DNA of 64,000 nucleotides from Poecilobothrus nobilitatus (GCA_947095535.1 OX352773.1:992001-1056000); one strand, 5' to 3'; counted from the first letter of the stretch, positions 45,521-59,221 are shown. Made by a program: numbers and translations. The notes: generated by a model not told the origin, from the letters alone.

Positions 45521-46815
45521 ACCCAACGGGAAAAAAGAGAAGTGCTTCTTCTGGAAGGTATCTAGAAGCACTCATTTAAAACAAAAAAAATCGTGTGATG
45601 AATGAGAAGCAATAAATCATGCATTCTAGAACGCTTCTAATGAAGCAAATGAGATCGTTTTTTTTTTTTTAAAACGAAGCGAATGAAATATCTTTTTGTA
45701 TAGGTACCTCTGAACTGCAATGTATAGGTATACAAAACATGTCATGGTTATGAATTTTTGTTGTTTTCGATGATACCGTTACGAATATGTTTCTGCTTGT
45801 TTTATGTTTAAATAATAATTGTTAGAAAAAATTATTAGATGATTCATTGTACTGTTATTTACGCTAGTGCAAGGTCGTAATTGATCTTTTTGGTAAGTTT
45901 TTTCATATTGCTATTTACCAGTAACACCTAAGTATTATATATCTGTAATGTAATATATAATTTTGCATTTCAGAAGCTGCACAAAAATGAAAATTTTGGA
46001 TTCGTCCAATTTGGAGAGAATATGAGAGCTGGATTTCGTGGCAGAAAAAATAAATGTAAAGCAAAACCATTTAATTAATGTAAAAATGTTTAAATTTGTT
46101 TTTAATTTTTAATGTAAATTATGTATTTATTTTTTGAAATACTACTACATACTTATACTTAAATTGAAAATTCTTATATTTTATAATCCTTATCGGGATA
46201 ATTTTATAAACGATCAAATTGATCTAAAAATGATTAAACTTTTTAATAATATTAATGTAATAACTACCTACATATTTTTTTTATTTATATAATACTTATG
46301 TATGTCGATAAAAGTATTTATTGTTATACAATTTTAATCAAATTAAATTAAGTAGTTTTATTTAAAAAGCTTCATAAAAAAGTATAAAATAAAGGAAGTC
46401 TTATATATTAAAAGAAAAACTTGTTTTTGTTATTTATTTTGTACACTTATAAAATTGAAATAAATTCTTCTATAGTTTATTAATGCATCATTCTACATGC
46501 CATAAAAGCCATGCATTCTACATACCTTCTTAATAATGCCTTCTAGATGCCTTTCCAGTCATGTCTTCTAGATGCCTTCCGAGTCATACCTTCTAGATAC
46601 CTTCCCAGTCATGCATTCTGAATCACTCAAAAGGAAGCTTACGAAGTAAAAGTACGAACGCGTTGCTTCTTTTTGCGGACATCTATATTAAAAAAGAAGC
46701 AATAAAAGAAGGGAACAGGAAGCGCTGCTTTTTACTTTTTTACTTCTCTTTACTTTTTACCTTTCTAGAAATGCTTCCAGCATGCATGTTGGAATGCTTC
46801 TTTTTCCCCCTGGGT
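45521..46815. mobile_element. Harbinger-like non-autonomous element with subterminal repeats
   Basis: The ends ACCCAACGGGAAAAAAGAGA (45521) and TTTTTCCCCCTGGGT (to 46815) are imperfect inverted repeats. The left subterminal CTGGAAGGTATCTAGAAGCA (45551) is the reverse complement of a 25-bp unit repeated three times near the right end (TTCTAGATGCCTT/ACCTTCC at 46541, 46566, 46591). On the plus strand 45990-46050 reads KFWIRPIWREYESWISWQKK. This resembles the start of Harbinger transposases (RR.WVRP....R...G) after a stop, so a deleted PIF/Harbinger origin is likely but not proven. Confidence 0.65.
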
Positions 46816-46896
46816 AGTTCATAGTTAATACATACATACATATGTATATATATTTCAATAAAACTTTTGTTGTGTAAATAATATTGAAACTGACTG
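46816..46896 (-). repeat. Tc1-like terminus, second copy
   Basis: TGTGTAAATAATATTGAAAC then TGACTG (46871-46896), followed by TA, is the exact reverse complement of the 5281-5306 terminus. AGTTCATAGTT at 46816 matches the subterminal part of that element. A TACATACATATGTA simple repeat has expanded between them. The Harbinger-like element lies immediately to the left and is flanked on its other side by a related AGTTCATA...CAATAAAACATT text (45481-45520). Confidence 0.75.
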
Positions 46897-46898
46897 TA

Positions 46899-48039
46899 TA
46901 TTATGTAGATATGTATGTATGAAATTAAATATTTTTTTGATATAATAAAACACGGGTTACACATAAAATAAAATCTCTATTAACCCTGGTTTTCGATTAT
47001 ACGTTCAGAGCAGTATAATTAAGTTTCAACTATAGCTTCTTTATCATACACTTATATACAAACACCTGTAAATTATAACTCAATTGGTTAGTGGACAGTT
47101 CTCCAAAATAACTTTTAACTGCCTCTGCTATAATAAATAGACAAGAATATTAGCACGAGCCCCAATTTTTTTCCTAATTAATAAAGAATATTAGGAGCTA
47201 AATCAAAAATTATTTTGGTTCAACCATAGTTTTTGTATAGCTAAAAAAGCTTTTAGATGTCTGAATTTCCTGTATCTATACAAACTTTATCTCCACATAA
47301 TCTTTGTCTTCAATCAGAAACGCTTAGATGAAAGAAGATTATAACTATTACATTTACCTTAAAAAGAAAAAGAAGAAAAGTTTCAACTGCCAACTCCCAA
47401 GTAGTTACAATTGTGGACTAATCGACAGTCATAGAGGATTCCTGCTCGCTCCAGTATAATATTCGTGTATAGTGTCTCATTGATTCTATACCTTCCCGAA
47501 AGAAGAAATATTGAATGAAATTTAACATAATTTTAGCTTTTAATGTCAGTTGTTTACTATAAATAAGAAACCAAGTATTTATTAAAAACAATGTTTGCTT
47601 ATTTTTTAATGATTAATTATTATAGTTAAGTTTTAATGTGATAGTTATTTTGTCCATAGACCAGAACTAAAGAAATAATTAAATCCAAATTAAAATAATT
47701 TTTCTCTTACCACTTTAACAAATAAATCATAAAAATGTTGTTTTATAAAATCCTGTTTCTAAATTTTTATTTTCCCATCCCATTATTTTAGCCATTTAAA
47801 ACTGTCTTCTCAATAAACTTTGATTAGCTTTCAAAAAAAAAAAAAAATTAGGCGAAACTGATTTTGAATTTTCGCAAAATAAAATTGTCGGTAGGTTATT
47901 GCCTACGGCGGAATTTACAATAACTAAAACTTTTTGTTTGCAACGTAGCTAATATTTCGGAGAAAATATAAGTCGGAATTTAAAATAAGGATGAAGCAGA
48001 ACCAGAGATATTTACATCTTAAAATAGAACTTTTTTCCA
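46899..48039. other. Stretch without a recognisable gene
   Basis: Somewhat less AT-rich than average in 46980-47480, but I found no open frame, RNA gene or transposon end. Confidence 0.45.
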
Positions 48040-48340
48040 ATTTTGAAGTATATAACTCCGTAATCCTATACTATATATAACTAAGAAAAGCCGTTAACAC
48101 AATATGTAATAATATAATATCAAAGCTTAATTTTCTTGTCTTACAACAATTACAAATTTTAAATTTTTGAGCTGTAATAGCCCTTCTAATAACAGAGGGT
48201 GATATAAAAAAAATTTCCGATGTGATGCATGCTAATTCTGAAATATTTTTGTTCTCTCAAAATTTCTAGCCTCTACCTAAAGTCTTTGCGTAGATATGAG
48301 GAAGCAAAAACTTGCAAAATTTTTTTTCAGATAACGGTAA
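48040..48340 (+). repeat. Dispersed repeat family 2, diverged fragment
   Basis: TAACTAAGAAAAGCCGTTAA, then TTTTTGAGCTGTAATAGCCC and GATAACGGTAAGTTTA, follow the order seen at 36760-37040. It is diverged and endless. Confidence 0.6.
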
Positions 48341-51300
48341 GTTTATATGGTTATTTATATTTTCGGTGAAAAAATCGTTAAAATGAAAAAGTCCGTCCGC
48401 ATTCGAAAAAATTGGTATGCTGAATTATCTACCATATCTTTACATTTTCTTTTATATAAAATAAAAATTATTTTGCACACTTCCTTCTTAACTGCTTTCG
48501 AATGATTAATTGTGTCGAAAGGAATTTTCCATTTCGGGGGACACATACTCAAAAAAAAAAATAATTAGCTGTCTCCACCACAGGACCGACCGCCACTACA
48601 CGAAAAGTACAATGCAAAAATTTATAGATTTTTTACATAATAACTTATATCAAAGCAAAATAACTTCTAATAATTTAACAACATTTTGTTTTATTCAATA
48701 ACAATAATAAGCAATTAAATCGTAAAAATATATGTGCATTCATTTATACATCCATTTACATTATTATGTAATGTACATGATTTTTTTTTCATTCAAAAAT
48801 ATTAGAAGTAAAAAATAATAAAAACTGTAAACAAATACAAAATAAACATAAGATTAATATTGAATCTGTTAACAAAAATTTTACCGTTTTAATTTTATGT
48901 CATCAACAAAAGAATAATATGCATATAAGTACATATGTATATAAATTTTTAGTATAAAACAAAAACAAAAAAAAATTGTTCATATAAATTCATATGGAGT
49001 GTTATGTATGAAATTTGGACTTAAATAAAATTAATTAAATAAAAGTTAAAGTTAGTCGGATCAAAAAATGTTCTATGGCAAAGTTGTTGCTCTTTACTTG
49101 TGTAACAACTTTTTTTTAATAATTTTTCTCATAAAATTTTTCTGTTACGAAATCGTAAAAAACTTAAAAAGTACTCTTGTAAACTACCACTTGCGGTTGT
49201 CCGATTTGCTCCAAAAGCTTATCAAACCGAGATATTTACGTCAAAACCTTAAATATCAAATTGCAAAAAATTCCGCTTAGTCGTTTAAGCTGTACACGTG
49301 CCCACAGACATACCCACATACACACACACCCACAGATGCACAGATACACATCATGCTAAACAAATTTTTACAGCCTTCTGCACACCGGAGCAGTGCATAT
49401 TTGCCAAAATCTCGGGTACAAATTTTTAGTATGAAAACAATACCTACCTTATACATTAATGTATGCGATCGGTAAAAAAATATTGGAATAAAAATGACGT
49501 CAGCCGTGAATAAATTCTGATTGACCATACATACATATGTGGAATTTTTGTTCATCGAAACATTTAAACGGACTTCAGCATAAACATATTAAATATTAAA
49601 TTAAAAAAAATTTAACTATTTTAATATACATAGGTTTATAAAGATAAAAAAAAAATGCTTCGTTTGACGTTTTTAGAATGGAAATATGTAAACCAAACTC
49701 CAGATATACACTAATAGCCAAATTTTTCAAAATTTTTGAAAGTATGTACTAAAAAACGGAATACAATGTAGACTAAGCACACCATTATGTAGATAATATT
49801 ATTTATATAAGCAGTGTGGATTTACAAACACTGCAACGTTTTTATATTATAAAATAAAATAATTGTCTATAATTTTTTTTATTTCGTTTATAATTTCTTT
49901 CTTATTGTATACATTTAACACATTTAAATTTCCCTTGCTCCAACTTCTAATATTCATTAACATTGTAACTAAGAATATACATATGTACATAATATTAATA
50001 AATGATATACATATATTATGGTCATACATATGTACATACATATATACATACATTACAAACCTCAACATTATATACAATTTTCACAAACAACTTGAAAGGA
50101 ATTCAAAATAAAAAATTACAATAAAGGCAAAAACTAATGTTTTTATTAATTGTTCAGAAATATTTTTAAAATTCCAATAAAATGACCACAAACATACATA
50201 TGTATGTATTTTGAAAATTAAACTTGTTTTTATACCGGACGATAACTTATGGATAATATCTTAGATAAGTATCGTCTTTTTTATAAAGATACATAAGTGC
50301 ACAATTTTTCTGCTTCCGAACGAACATTTATTTATAAATAACTTCTAAATTTATCTACGTGTAGATACATATGTACATAATATGTATCTATAACTAAACG
50401 ATAATTTCTTATACAGAAATTACCGCTTTAAGCAAAAAATTTTTTCAAAGTATAGTGGTTTCTAGAAAGTTTAGAAAAAATTGTTTTTTTATACCAAAAT
50501 TTTCCGTATGAACTGGAGTATCTCAGAAACGGTAGCACTGATTAAAATGAAACAAGATATTTATTAAAGACAATAATAGGTCCCATAATATTGTAAAAAA
50601 TTGCTTCCGATATAATATCGTAGACGAAAATATAACGGTTTAAGTAAATACTTACTACAAAATATGTTAGGAAATTTTCAAAATAATCGATTTGACCTTT
50701 CGATTTTTAGGTGACTTTACTAGGTACCGTTATGTAAAATTCCAAAGCAACCCAACAATGTACCTAAAGTAAAGCATATCGAAATTTTTATAACAAATCT
50801 CAATAGAAGATTTTTGTAGAAATTAGATATGATTTTTGATTAGTCAACGGGTAAACAAGAAAAAATTACAAAACAAAGTACAAATTGCAGTTAAAAATTC
50901 AATTAAGATTAAGTAGATTAAGTCTTGATTGATTACACATACATACATATTATGTTACCTATAATTAAAAGAAATCATTATGTATACATATATATGTACA
51001 TACATAATACATATCCATTCCTCTAGTAGTCTATAGACTAATCTATAGTATATTAGGTAGGTGTGGTATACGCCCTAGTCCCTACGGACATATATATTAT
51101 GTTGTTTTGTTCACTGTACACATATATGGATATTGAATATCCACAGAAGTTCTTTATAAGAGTAGCGTGCTATTCCCATTCATAACACAACCTAAAATAT
51201 AGTTCTCATAGACAACTTTGTTGTTTTTTTCTATACTGATTTACAGCACAACCTAATTAACTGTCAAACGGCACAACCTAATTTTTAAGTTGTGTTGTGT

Positions 51301-52104
51301 GAAAATATAGGTATTCCCGTGCACAACAGTTTGCATTTAAGTTGTGTGTGACAACTTAAACGAGCAGGTCAAGACCAGTTGTTTTGAATATAATTCTAGT
51401 ATAAATATTTGAATTATTTCAAGTTAATACCAGATTTATAAAAAAAAAGGTATTTTCTCTTTGTAAAAGTTGATTTATGACAAAAATATTTCCTTAAAAA
51501 TTTTTGTAGTTTTAAATTTGACATTTTTAAGTCGATTCGCACTATTAAAATAATATTAAAATACATGTTAATGGCAGCAATACCATAGTGAAGATAAACT
51601 ACTATAACATACCATGTTTTTACAACAGCAAAAAGTTGTCTTCTGTTGTAATTCAGAACATATCCCGCTGCATAATTTATAGTACTATATATTATGTAGT
51701 TATATACGACTAGTCACTAGTCTATATATACTCTATAGAGATCAAAATAACAATCTTAGAAAATTTAACGCAGGGTTGCAACTTGCACTGTTTTAATACA
51801 CGACGATTTTTTTAGTCGGTGACACGAAAGTAAAAAATTCAGATAAAATGCATAGTGCATCATTGCAAAAAAGACAATGCCAAACACCCAAAACAAAGAC
51901 ATCGTTTCTAATCCTGGATCTCTACCATGTAAAAAAAACGTATCGCAAAATGTGCTGCAATTGAAAATATTTAAAATTGACACTTTGACCTTTGTTTTTT
52001 CTTCTAAAATTTCTAAATTTCTAACATTTGTTTTTGTTTGTAAAATCTTAAACAATTCAAATTAAATTTTCTTTTTAAATAAAATAGAACATAATTATTG
52101 TGTT
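48341..52104. other. AT-rich stretch without a recognisable gene
   Basis: It contains a CA-rich microsatellite (49311-49350) and TACATATG arrays (49978-50053, 50190-50205, 50985-51010). CACAACCTAA words recur at 51188, 51247 and 51271 with the inverted form AAGTTGTG at 51287 and 51340. Short frames here show no family resemblance. Confidence 0.45.
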
Positions 52105-53003
52105 AATCATGAAAGTCTTGTGAGTTGATTTTTTTCTGTTTTGGAAAAAAGTTATTAATTGTCAATCATAAGTCTCCTAGGAAAATAATTTTTTCTTTTA
52201 AGAAAAAAGTCATTATTTTTTGTTATAATGAAAGTTTATTGTTTGACTTTTAGCATAATTTCAGACTTTTTAAGTCAAACGCATTTTAGCAAACTTTGAA
52301 CCATAAACATCAATATCTTAGGAACCAGAAGTCGGACCGATCTGATTTAAAAAACCTAGTCCCCGATACTGTAAAAGAAACTAAAAATGAAAAAAAAATT
52401 AAAAAAGTTGGGAAAGTGGCACCTTTGTTTTTGAGGTACATTTTTAGAGCGATCTTAAAAGTCGAATTTTTTTATTTCTGTTTACTAATGTAAATTCTAC
52501 TGCGAAATTTGTGAGTACCTGTTTTAAATCATATCGGTCCTACTTCCAATTCCCAAAATACGGGGCTTCTTGTAACCTACGCTATTGCATAGTCATAGAT
52601 TGTTTATGAAAGTGCCTACATATATTATATTTATACTTATAATTTTTTTACTAAATCCAATTTATTTTTATCGGTGTATCCAAAATTATAATGTATTCGA
52701 TTAGTTTCTTAGGCGTCTTTTTTCACGGTACATAATAGTATTTACTTCCCTTTCTATTTCTTCCATCTCTTCATCCAAAATGAAATTCCAAATAAAAATA
52801 GTTTTTCCAATTTTATTTTTTAATATTTTCAATCCACAAAATTTCAAATGTCTCTATTTTCAATAAGATAATACAGTTTATATTTTTGACACGAAAAATT
52901 TTCCAATTTCTTTCCAATCCATAAGACTTTCATGATTGCGTGACTTTTTATGAAAGACTTTTCAGAGATGAAAAAAGTCTTAACTCAGAAGACTTTCATG
53001 ATT
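52105..53003. mobile_element. Element with AATCATGAAAGTCTT terminal inverted repeats
   Basis: AATCATGAAAGTCTT (52105-52119) is exactly inverted at 52989-53003; with two mismatches the match extends to about 24 bp. A further inverted copy is subterminal at about 52919-52935 (AAGACTTTCATGATTGC). The interior is AT-rich without transposase. Superfamily and target duplication are undetermined. Confidence 0.65.
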
Positions 53004-55861
53004 GACCTTTTATTTATTTTCTACCATGTAGAATGTTTTGCATTCGTTTTTTTTTATATTTAATATAAAAATAGTCAATAATAAAATTTACAATGTTCAA
53101 ATATTTTCAATAGTTTTTTTTTAGTTCAATATTTTAATTTATCACAAAAAAAGTTTAATTAATAAGTATAAATTAATCTAAATTTAAGTTGAATTCGTAA
53201 TTTAGTTTAAAATTTTAATTTATCACAAAAAAGATTAAGATTAATAAGTACTAAAAATAGTCTTAATTTAAGTTAGATTCATAAATTCCAAAAAAATTAA
53301 TTTTAACTTTTCTTTTAAATTCACAAAATTCAAGAATTAATCTGAACTTTACTATTAGCTTTATAAAATTCAAAAAAAGAATTGATCTTAACTTTAAACA
53401 ATTTGTGCTATAGAACTTTAATTATGATACGTTCAAATTTGTTCGCAAGTAGCAGACCACGGTACCACTGTTGCTACTTACGAATGCGCAAATTTACTAT
53501 ATGCGCTCTACATGGTGTCATTTTTTTTCATGCTACTTACGTTTAGCTTAAGTAGCAATACATAGTAGCCTACCTAGCTTGTTGATTAAGTCATAACTTT
53601 AACCAAATAGTACATATTTCTAAAGATATAATAATTTACTGATTTTATTTATTCAAAAACAGAACCAATTTTGAACACATCTGAGTAATAAAAAAAACCT
53701 TACGTATATCCTTACTTATATATAACTTATATGTAATATTTCGCTATAATTGGAAACATAACGAGAAATCATCTCATATTATGATGCTAACGCTGTGAAA
53801 AATATTTAAAGGCTCATTTCAAATTATATATTTTGCCTTTCATGACTTTTCATCGTAGATTAATATATCTTTCAGTACACTAACATTTCGCAATGCAATA
53901 GGAAATTTGTTACAGAATCGAATACGAACCAAAATTTGATGCCGTATTTGACTGGTTTGATTTCGTTTAATTTTGTATTTCGATGTCGATATCTAAATTT
54001 TCATTCTGATCTATTACTTCATGTTTAACATATTGGGAAACATTTTCAGGCTCCTAATTTATGTATATATGCTTTTTTTAATCGCTCACTTCAAAGTTCA
54101 AAGTTAGTCGAACGTTCTTCTATTTTGTTGAGCATTTGGAAATTTTTTTCTTTGCTGAATATAAGTAATTCATTATTGATTTAAAATTGATTAAATCATT
54201 AAAAATTTCTGTTATGAACTAGTTGAGAATATTATCATTAAGTTAAGATTCGCTAGCAGTTTAATTTTATTTTTTCTTGATTGACATTGAAATTGTGAAA
54301 AGGTACAAAATTAAATATGGATTAGAAAGGTTTGCAAAATGTTCATGTTTTATTTTGACAGATGTATTGTCAAATAAACAGATAAATAATTACTGAACGA
54401 ATAAACAGTAGACAATGTATGGAAAAGTTCGAATAAAATTTGTAATTTAAATAACAGTTGAATATCTGAAGAAATTACCTATAAAACATTCAAATATTTT
54501 AATCAATTTTGATGAAGTAACATAAAATGTTGATACCGTCTGAAAGTTTACTAGGCACTAAGTTTGTAAATTTAAAAACTTATGGAAGTAGCAAAACTAC
54601 TTAAAAAAACTTTAAGTAGTACATAATATAATTTACAAAGAACATAAACTAGTACATAGTAAGCAATATGATTAAATTATTCGTTTTTTAATATCTTTAT
54701 GTCATTAAAATTTGTATATAAATAATAATTTTTATATAATAATAATAATACTTAATAGTTATAATTTTTAGTAGAAGAAACATCTTCTAAGATATGTATG
54801 TAGTGATGTACGTAAACCTAATAATTAAATAAATTTTAATCATATACATACATATGTACATACATATGTCTTACATATGTATGAATGAAAAAAATGTATA
54901 CATATTTTTTTTTAGAAGTATTATAAGCATGACCTCATCATGGAAAATTATAAAGTTTCACAAAACAAAAAAAATTTACATAAAAAAAAATTAATCAAAT
55001 TTGTACATACTACGTAGAATTATAATTCACATTAGATCATAAAGAATTAATAAAATTAAAAATAAAACACATTCGCACTTCTTTCATAAACACAAAAACA
55101 AATGTATACCATAGTAAAGTAACTTCTACTAGTATTCGGCCACTATAGTCTATATATTATTATAACATCGCCATCATTTTTTTTAAATTCTTTTATATAT
55201 TCATTTCAATTATACATACTTCACAGCTTTACTTTGCCTTTCATGAATCATGGACAAATCAAAACAATATTTTACATGTATTACTATTAAATAAATATTG
55301 TCTTTTTTTCTCTCTCTCGATTGTCTATTCTCTTATTCTCTAAAAAAACAAAAGAAAAAAATTAAAAAAATAATTATTAATGTCTGTTGAGTGGTGAGAT
55401 GGACGATTACTGATTACTCAGTACTGAGTAGAAATACTGACTACTGACTAGTTTTATAAGTACATTATTTTACGACGTACAAAAAATTAATAATTTGTAT
55501 TTCTAATGAATAATTTGTATATGGTCTTCTTAGCTGCTTACTAAAAAATTAATTTAATTTAATACTACATTCATAATCAGAAATAACAATTTCATTAATT
55601 GTGTTTAGTACCTAACGTTCTACAGTTTATAAAGTACATACATATGTACATAATATATATTTAGATATGTTATAAAAAAAATTGCGTAAATTTTTAATTT
55701 AAATCAACTGCTCAACTCAAATTTGGAATATATAAAATTTAAGAATTTATTTTCTCAATTTATTAAAATATGTTTGTTTGGAATATTCATTTAAAAAATA
55801 GAAAAAAACAATTAATAAATTTTGTAGTGTTTATTACTTTAGTAGATAATATATAAAATAG
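53004..55861. other. AT-rich stretch without a recognisable gene
   Basis: A short tandem duplication (TTTAATTTATCACAAAAAA) lies at 53134 and 53214. GTAGCAGACC...GTTGCTAC around 53445-53485 is a small inverted repeat, with a CTACTTAC word repeated at 53483 and 53533. TACATATGTA arrays are near 54842-54885. No gene is supported. Confidence 0.45.
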
Positions 55862-55879
55862 GTATTTCTACACAAAATC

Positions 55880-56480
55880 GTCTACAAAAGATTCAAAAAT
55901 ATATGTACATTCCTCAACTATCAAATCTTGGTTTATCGCATTTGCAAGGAAGCCATTTCTAGAGAAGAGGAGGCTTTTAAACGGTACCAAAACAAGAGGT
56001 CGGAGACTCACAGGGCCAACTATATAGTGGTTAGAAACAGATGCAAGAGAGTTATCAACAAACAAAAATTCTTGTTCAACCAAAAGTTGAAACGTAAAAT
56101 CATCCACATGCCAAAAAATAACAATCTTTTTGGACATTTGCCAAAGTTTAAAAGAAAACGTTAGAGGGTCTTCTTTTCCACCACTTGTTGACATTAATGG
56201 CAGAACCGTATCAGATTCTAAAGAGAAGGTAAACTTATTTGGCAAGCAGTTCACTTCCAATTCGACACTGCCACAGTCAGCTCAGATGCCACCCTCCGTT
56301 GCAGAAGTTGGCTGCTCCTACGGTAAAATTTACTTTTGTATTAAAGGTTCCATCCTAAAGATTGGTTTTAAACGGGGGGTGTTTTTGGTTGGGTAAAGTC
56401 CAACACTACCCTGAGGAACCATGTGCAGTTCCTCTTCGTAACTTTCGAGTTTTCCACCAATCCTCGTACAAAAAAAAACA
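55880..56480 (+). pseudogene. LINE fragment, linker between endonuclease and RT
   Basis: The plus strand reads RICKEAISREEEAFKRYQNK, SETHRANYIVVRNRCKRVIN and KQKFLFNQKLKRKI. After a frameshift it reads GSSFPPLVDINGRTVSDSKE, KVNLFGKQFTSNSTLPQS and MPPSV, with later frame-broken EEPCAVPLRNFRVFHQSSY. This is the basic linker and pre-RT region (KAxLFxxxFxxNSTL...PP) of many non-LTR elements. No catalytic part remains and the clade is not determined. Confidence 0.75.
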
Positions 56481-56605
56481 CACACATACATATTTTTAAA
56501 TATATAACAAAATATGCACTTGTGCCTACATACTACAAAATGTCTGTATGTACATATTATGTTTATAATCCATGTTCACACGTATCGCATTATTTAGTTG
56601 CAAGA

Positions 56606-58187
56606 AAAGATTATCTATTACAATAAGATGAGCCACTCTCACCACGTGATCAAATTTTTTCATGCTACTCGAAAAAACAAAAAACAACAAAATTGAAAAA
56701 TTTTTTTTGTTGTTTTAGAATATTTAATTCAAAATTTTAAAAATAATCTACGGAAACAAATAATTTGAAGCTGTAAAGAAAAGTATAAGGAATCAAAATA
56801 GGATTTTAAAATATATTACATATATTTATTTTTTACAAATGTTGAACGCTTAACATTTTATGTCTTATATCAAATTCTTTAACATTTTTATTAAAGTTTT
56901 TTATTTAATAGAATTGAATTCTGACTCTAATATATTATTTTATAAAATAAGATTTGTTACATTTATTATAACAATCATAATTAAGATCATTTTTTAAACG
57001 TTCTTATAATTTATATTCTAAATCTTTTTCTGTACTAATTTCACTAAAATATTTAATAAATTTATTTTCTAAACTATTTAAATAATATCTACACAAAATT
57101 TTTAGGAAGCCTGATTAAAATACATTTTTAATATTCAAATTTCAATAAACTATTTCAAACACTTTCGATTATTACTTTTTTATTTAATTACAAAAAAATT
57201 CAATTAACAATTTAAGATACTTTCGATTATTACTTTTTTCCACTATGTACTTAAATAAATAAAATTAAACAAAGTTGCGCCTTTAAAAATACATTGCGAT
57301 TCAATTTTAAATATTCCTATAAGTACTTTGTATTATAACAATACATAGGCAGTAACAAAGTTGCGTCTTTAAAAAAGCATTACAAAAATATTGCCTAAAC
57401 AATATTTCGCTCATTTTCTCTCTTAGGCGCCAGTTATAGGCTATAGCTTTCATTGAAATGCTTTCGGAAAATGTTTATTTCAAATTTTTTTAAAAAATTT
57501 AAAATTTAACAAAAGTTTTAATAATTAAATAATTTCAATAAATTCAGCTACGAATTTTTAAATTTTAAGTTAAATATTTAAAAAAAAAAAAATTTTATGG
57601 GTATCCGGATTGGTAATTATTTTGCAATTCATCAGCAATTTTGCATAATGAAACAAAATTGTTCCAATGACATATATGTTTCATTTCTTCCCATTTCAGT
57701 TTGTCAGAGAAAAAAATTCTGATGCAATTCTCGACATATTTCATTATGGTTATGTATTTCAATCAGTTTACACTTATATTTTATTTTTTTATTATTTTGC
57801 TTATTAAATAAAATAATCTTTTTTTATTCTTTATTAATACCATTTTCTATCAAAAATGAATAAATAAATTAAAATAATTTATTTTCCAAACATCGAAATA
57901 ACGTTTACATCAATTTAAATTACTTTTATTTTGGCTTCAGTATTGTCATTTGGCAGATAATTTTACTGACAGTTTTCTCTGATTGCTATAATTGCTGATA
58001 CGGAAAAAAATGTAAGTTTTCAATGAAACGTTGTTTCAGTATGCATTTCAATGAAAGGTATAACTACCGCTTTACGGTAATTTCAATAACAATATTGTTT
58101 TGAAACGAGGTAACGTATATTTTACCTACTTTTACTAATGTTTTTTTTTATTTAGGTAGTTCCATCTAATTGTAATAGATAATTTTT
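56606..58187. mobile_element. TIR element copy 2, with a nested MITE
   Basis: The left end AAAGATTATCTATTACAATA (56606) and right end TGTAATAGATAATTTTT (to 58187) are inverted repeats of about 25 bp. The body is collinear and inverted relative to 35228-37917. Comparison shows that 57427-58070 is an extra insertion here. No transposase is recognisable. Confidence 0.75.
57427..58070. mobile_element. MITE nested in TIR element copy 2
   Basis: The ends GCGCCAGTTATA...CTTTCATTGAAATGC (57427-57461) and GCATTTCAATGAAAGGTATA then ACTACCGC (58043-58070) are inverted repeats with an 8-bp gap. The paralogous sequence at about 35385-35400 lacks it (CATTTTCTCTATTACAGTAA, read inverted), giving an empty-site comparison. 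Flanks TCTCTTAG and CTTTACGG hint at a degenerate ~8-bp duplication. Confidence 0.72.
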
Positions 58188-59215
58188 GGTTACAACTTTT
58201 TTTTTTCCTCGTTTCTTCTAAAACAAATATCGGAAAAACGAAAAGAAAAGACAAAAACGCGTAAAAATACGAAAATGGTTATGCTTTTTTGTTAAAATGT
58301 AGATATAATTGCTGCAGCTACAATACATGCAAACCAATAATAAAAAATCTTATTTTATTATTAAAAAGAAAAAATCAGTAGAAAATCGGAGTAGAAAACA
58401 GTAGAAAATCGAAGAATTGGTGCTTATAAATATTCTTTGGTAACAAGTGTTAGAATTGATATAATTTTTGAAAAAATAATTCTGAAGATAATGGGTTGGT
58501 TGAAATGCAGAAAGTAATATTAGGCAATTTTTATTGTTTTCTTAAAACTCGCGGATACTAAAATTATCAATAGTTTGTTCAAATACTAAAAAAAATGAAT
58601 ATTACTGTTTAATATACATATGTATACAAATTTTAATATTATATAATTGTTTTTTTCTAGTATATTAAAATAGTAAAATAAATAAATAGTAAAGTAAATA
58701 CTTAATAAATAAGCATATATTTTTTCCATATTTTTATATCAACTCATTACCAGCAACTAATTCTAGGTAATGCTGAACGGAGGCGATTGATTCCCGCCTA
58801 GGATATCGTGTGTAAAATGTAATGCTAAATTTACATTATAGAAATAGATTAGGTAATGCATTTACTAATTCTCTGTAATCAGTTCTTAACTAGTGCGGAA
58901 CTAGTCCGATTTTCTACTAGGATAATATTAACGCATGCATATAAAGTGAGAGTTGATAAATACAACTTTGCATACAATATTAAATACACGTCTAAACGCG
59001 AGAGTTTTTAAGCACATTTGAATACAAGAACAAATACAACTTTGCATGCAAGATTACATACACGTGTGAACATGGTCATACATATGAACATCATGTATAT
59101 ATTTTTTTCTTTATTAATTTAGAATTAAATTCAGATAACAAAAAATTAATTAAATTTCAATCCTAGCCTAAGCTGCATGGTGAACAAACATTTTTCAAGA
59201 AATCAATATCTTATA
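58188..59215. other. Stretch with a MITE-like remnant and a small tandem duplication
   Basis: 58745-58922 resembles the ACTAGTTC...TTTCTACT(G/A)GG ends of the 21537-21834 MITE. AAATACAACTTTGCATACAA...ACACG at 58961 is repeated at 59032. No gene is supported. Confidence 0.5.
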
Positions 59216-59221
59216 ATATCT

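Noticed and set aside
51765..52055. 96-codon minus frame containing RDPGLETMSLF
   Set aside because: Brief resemblance to retroelement text does not extend, and the plus-strand frame over the same stretch is equally open.
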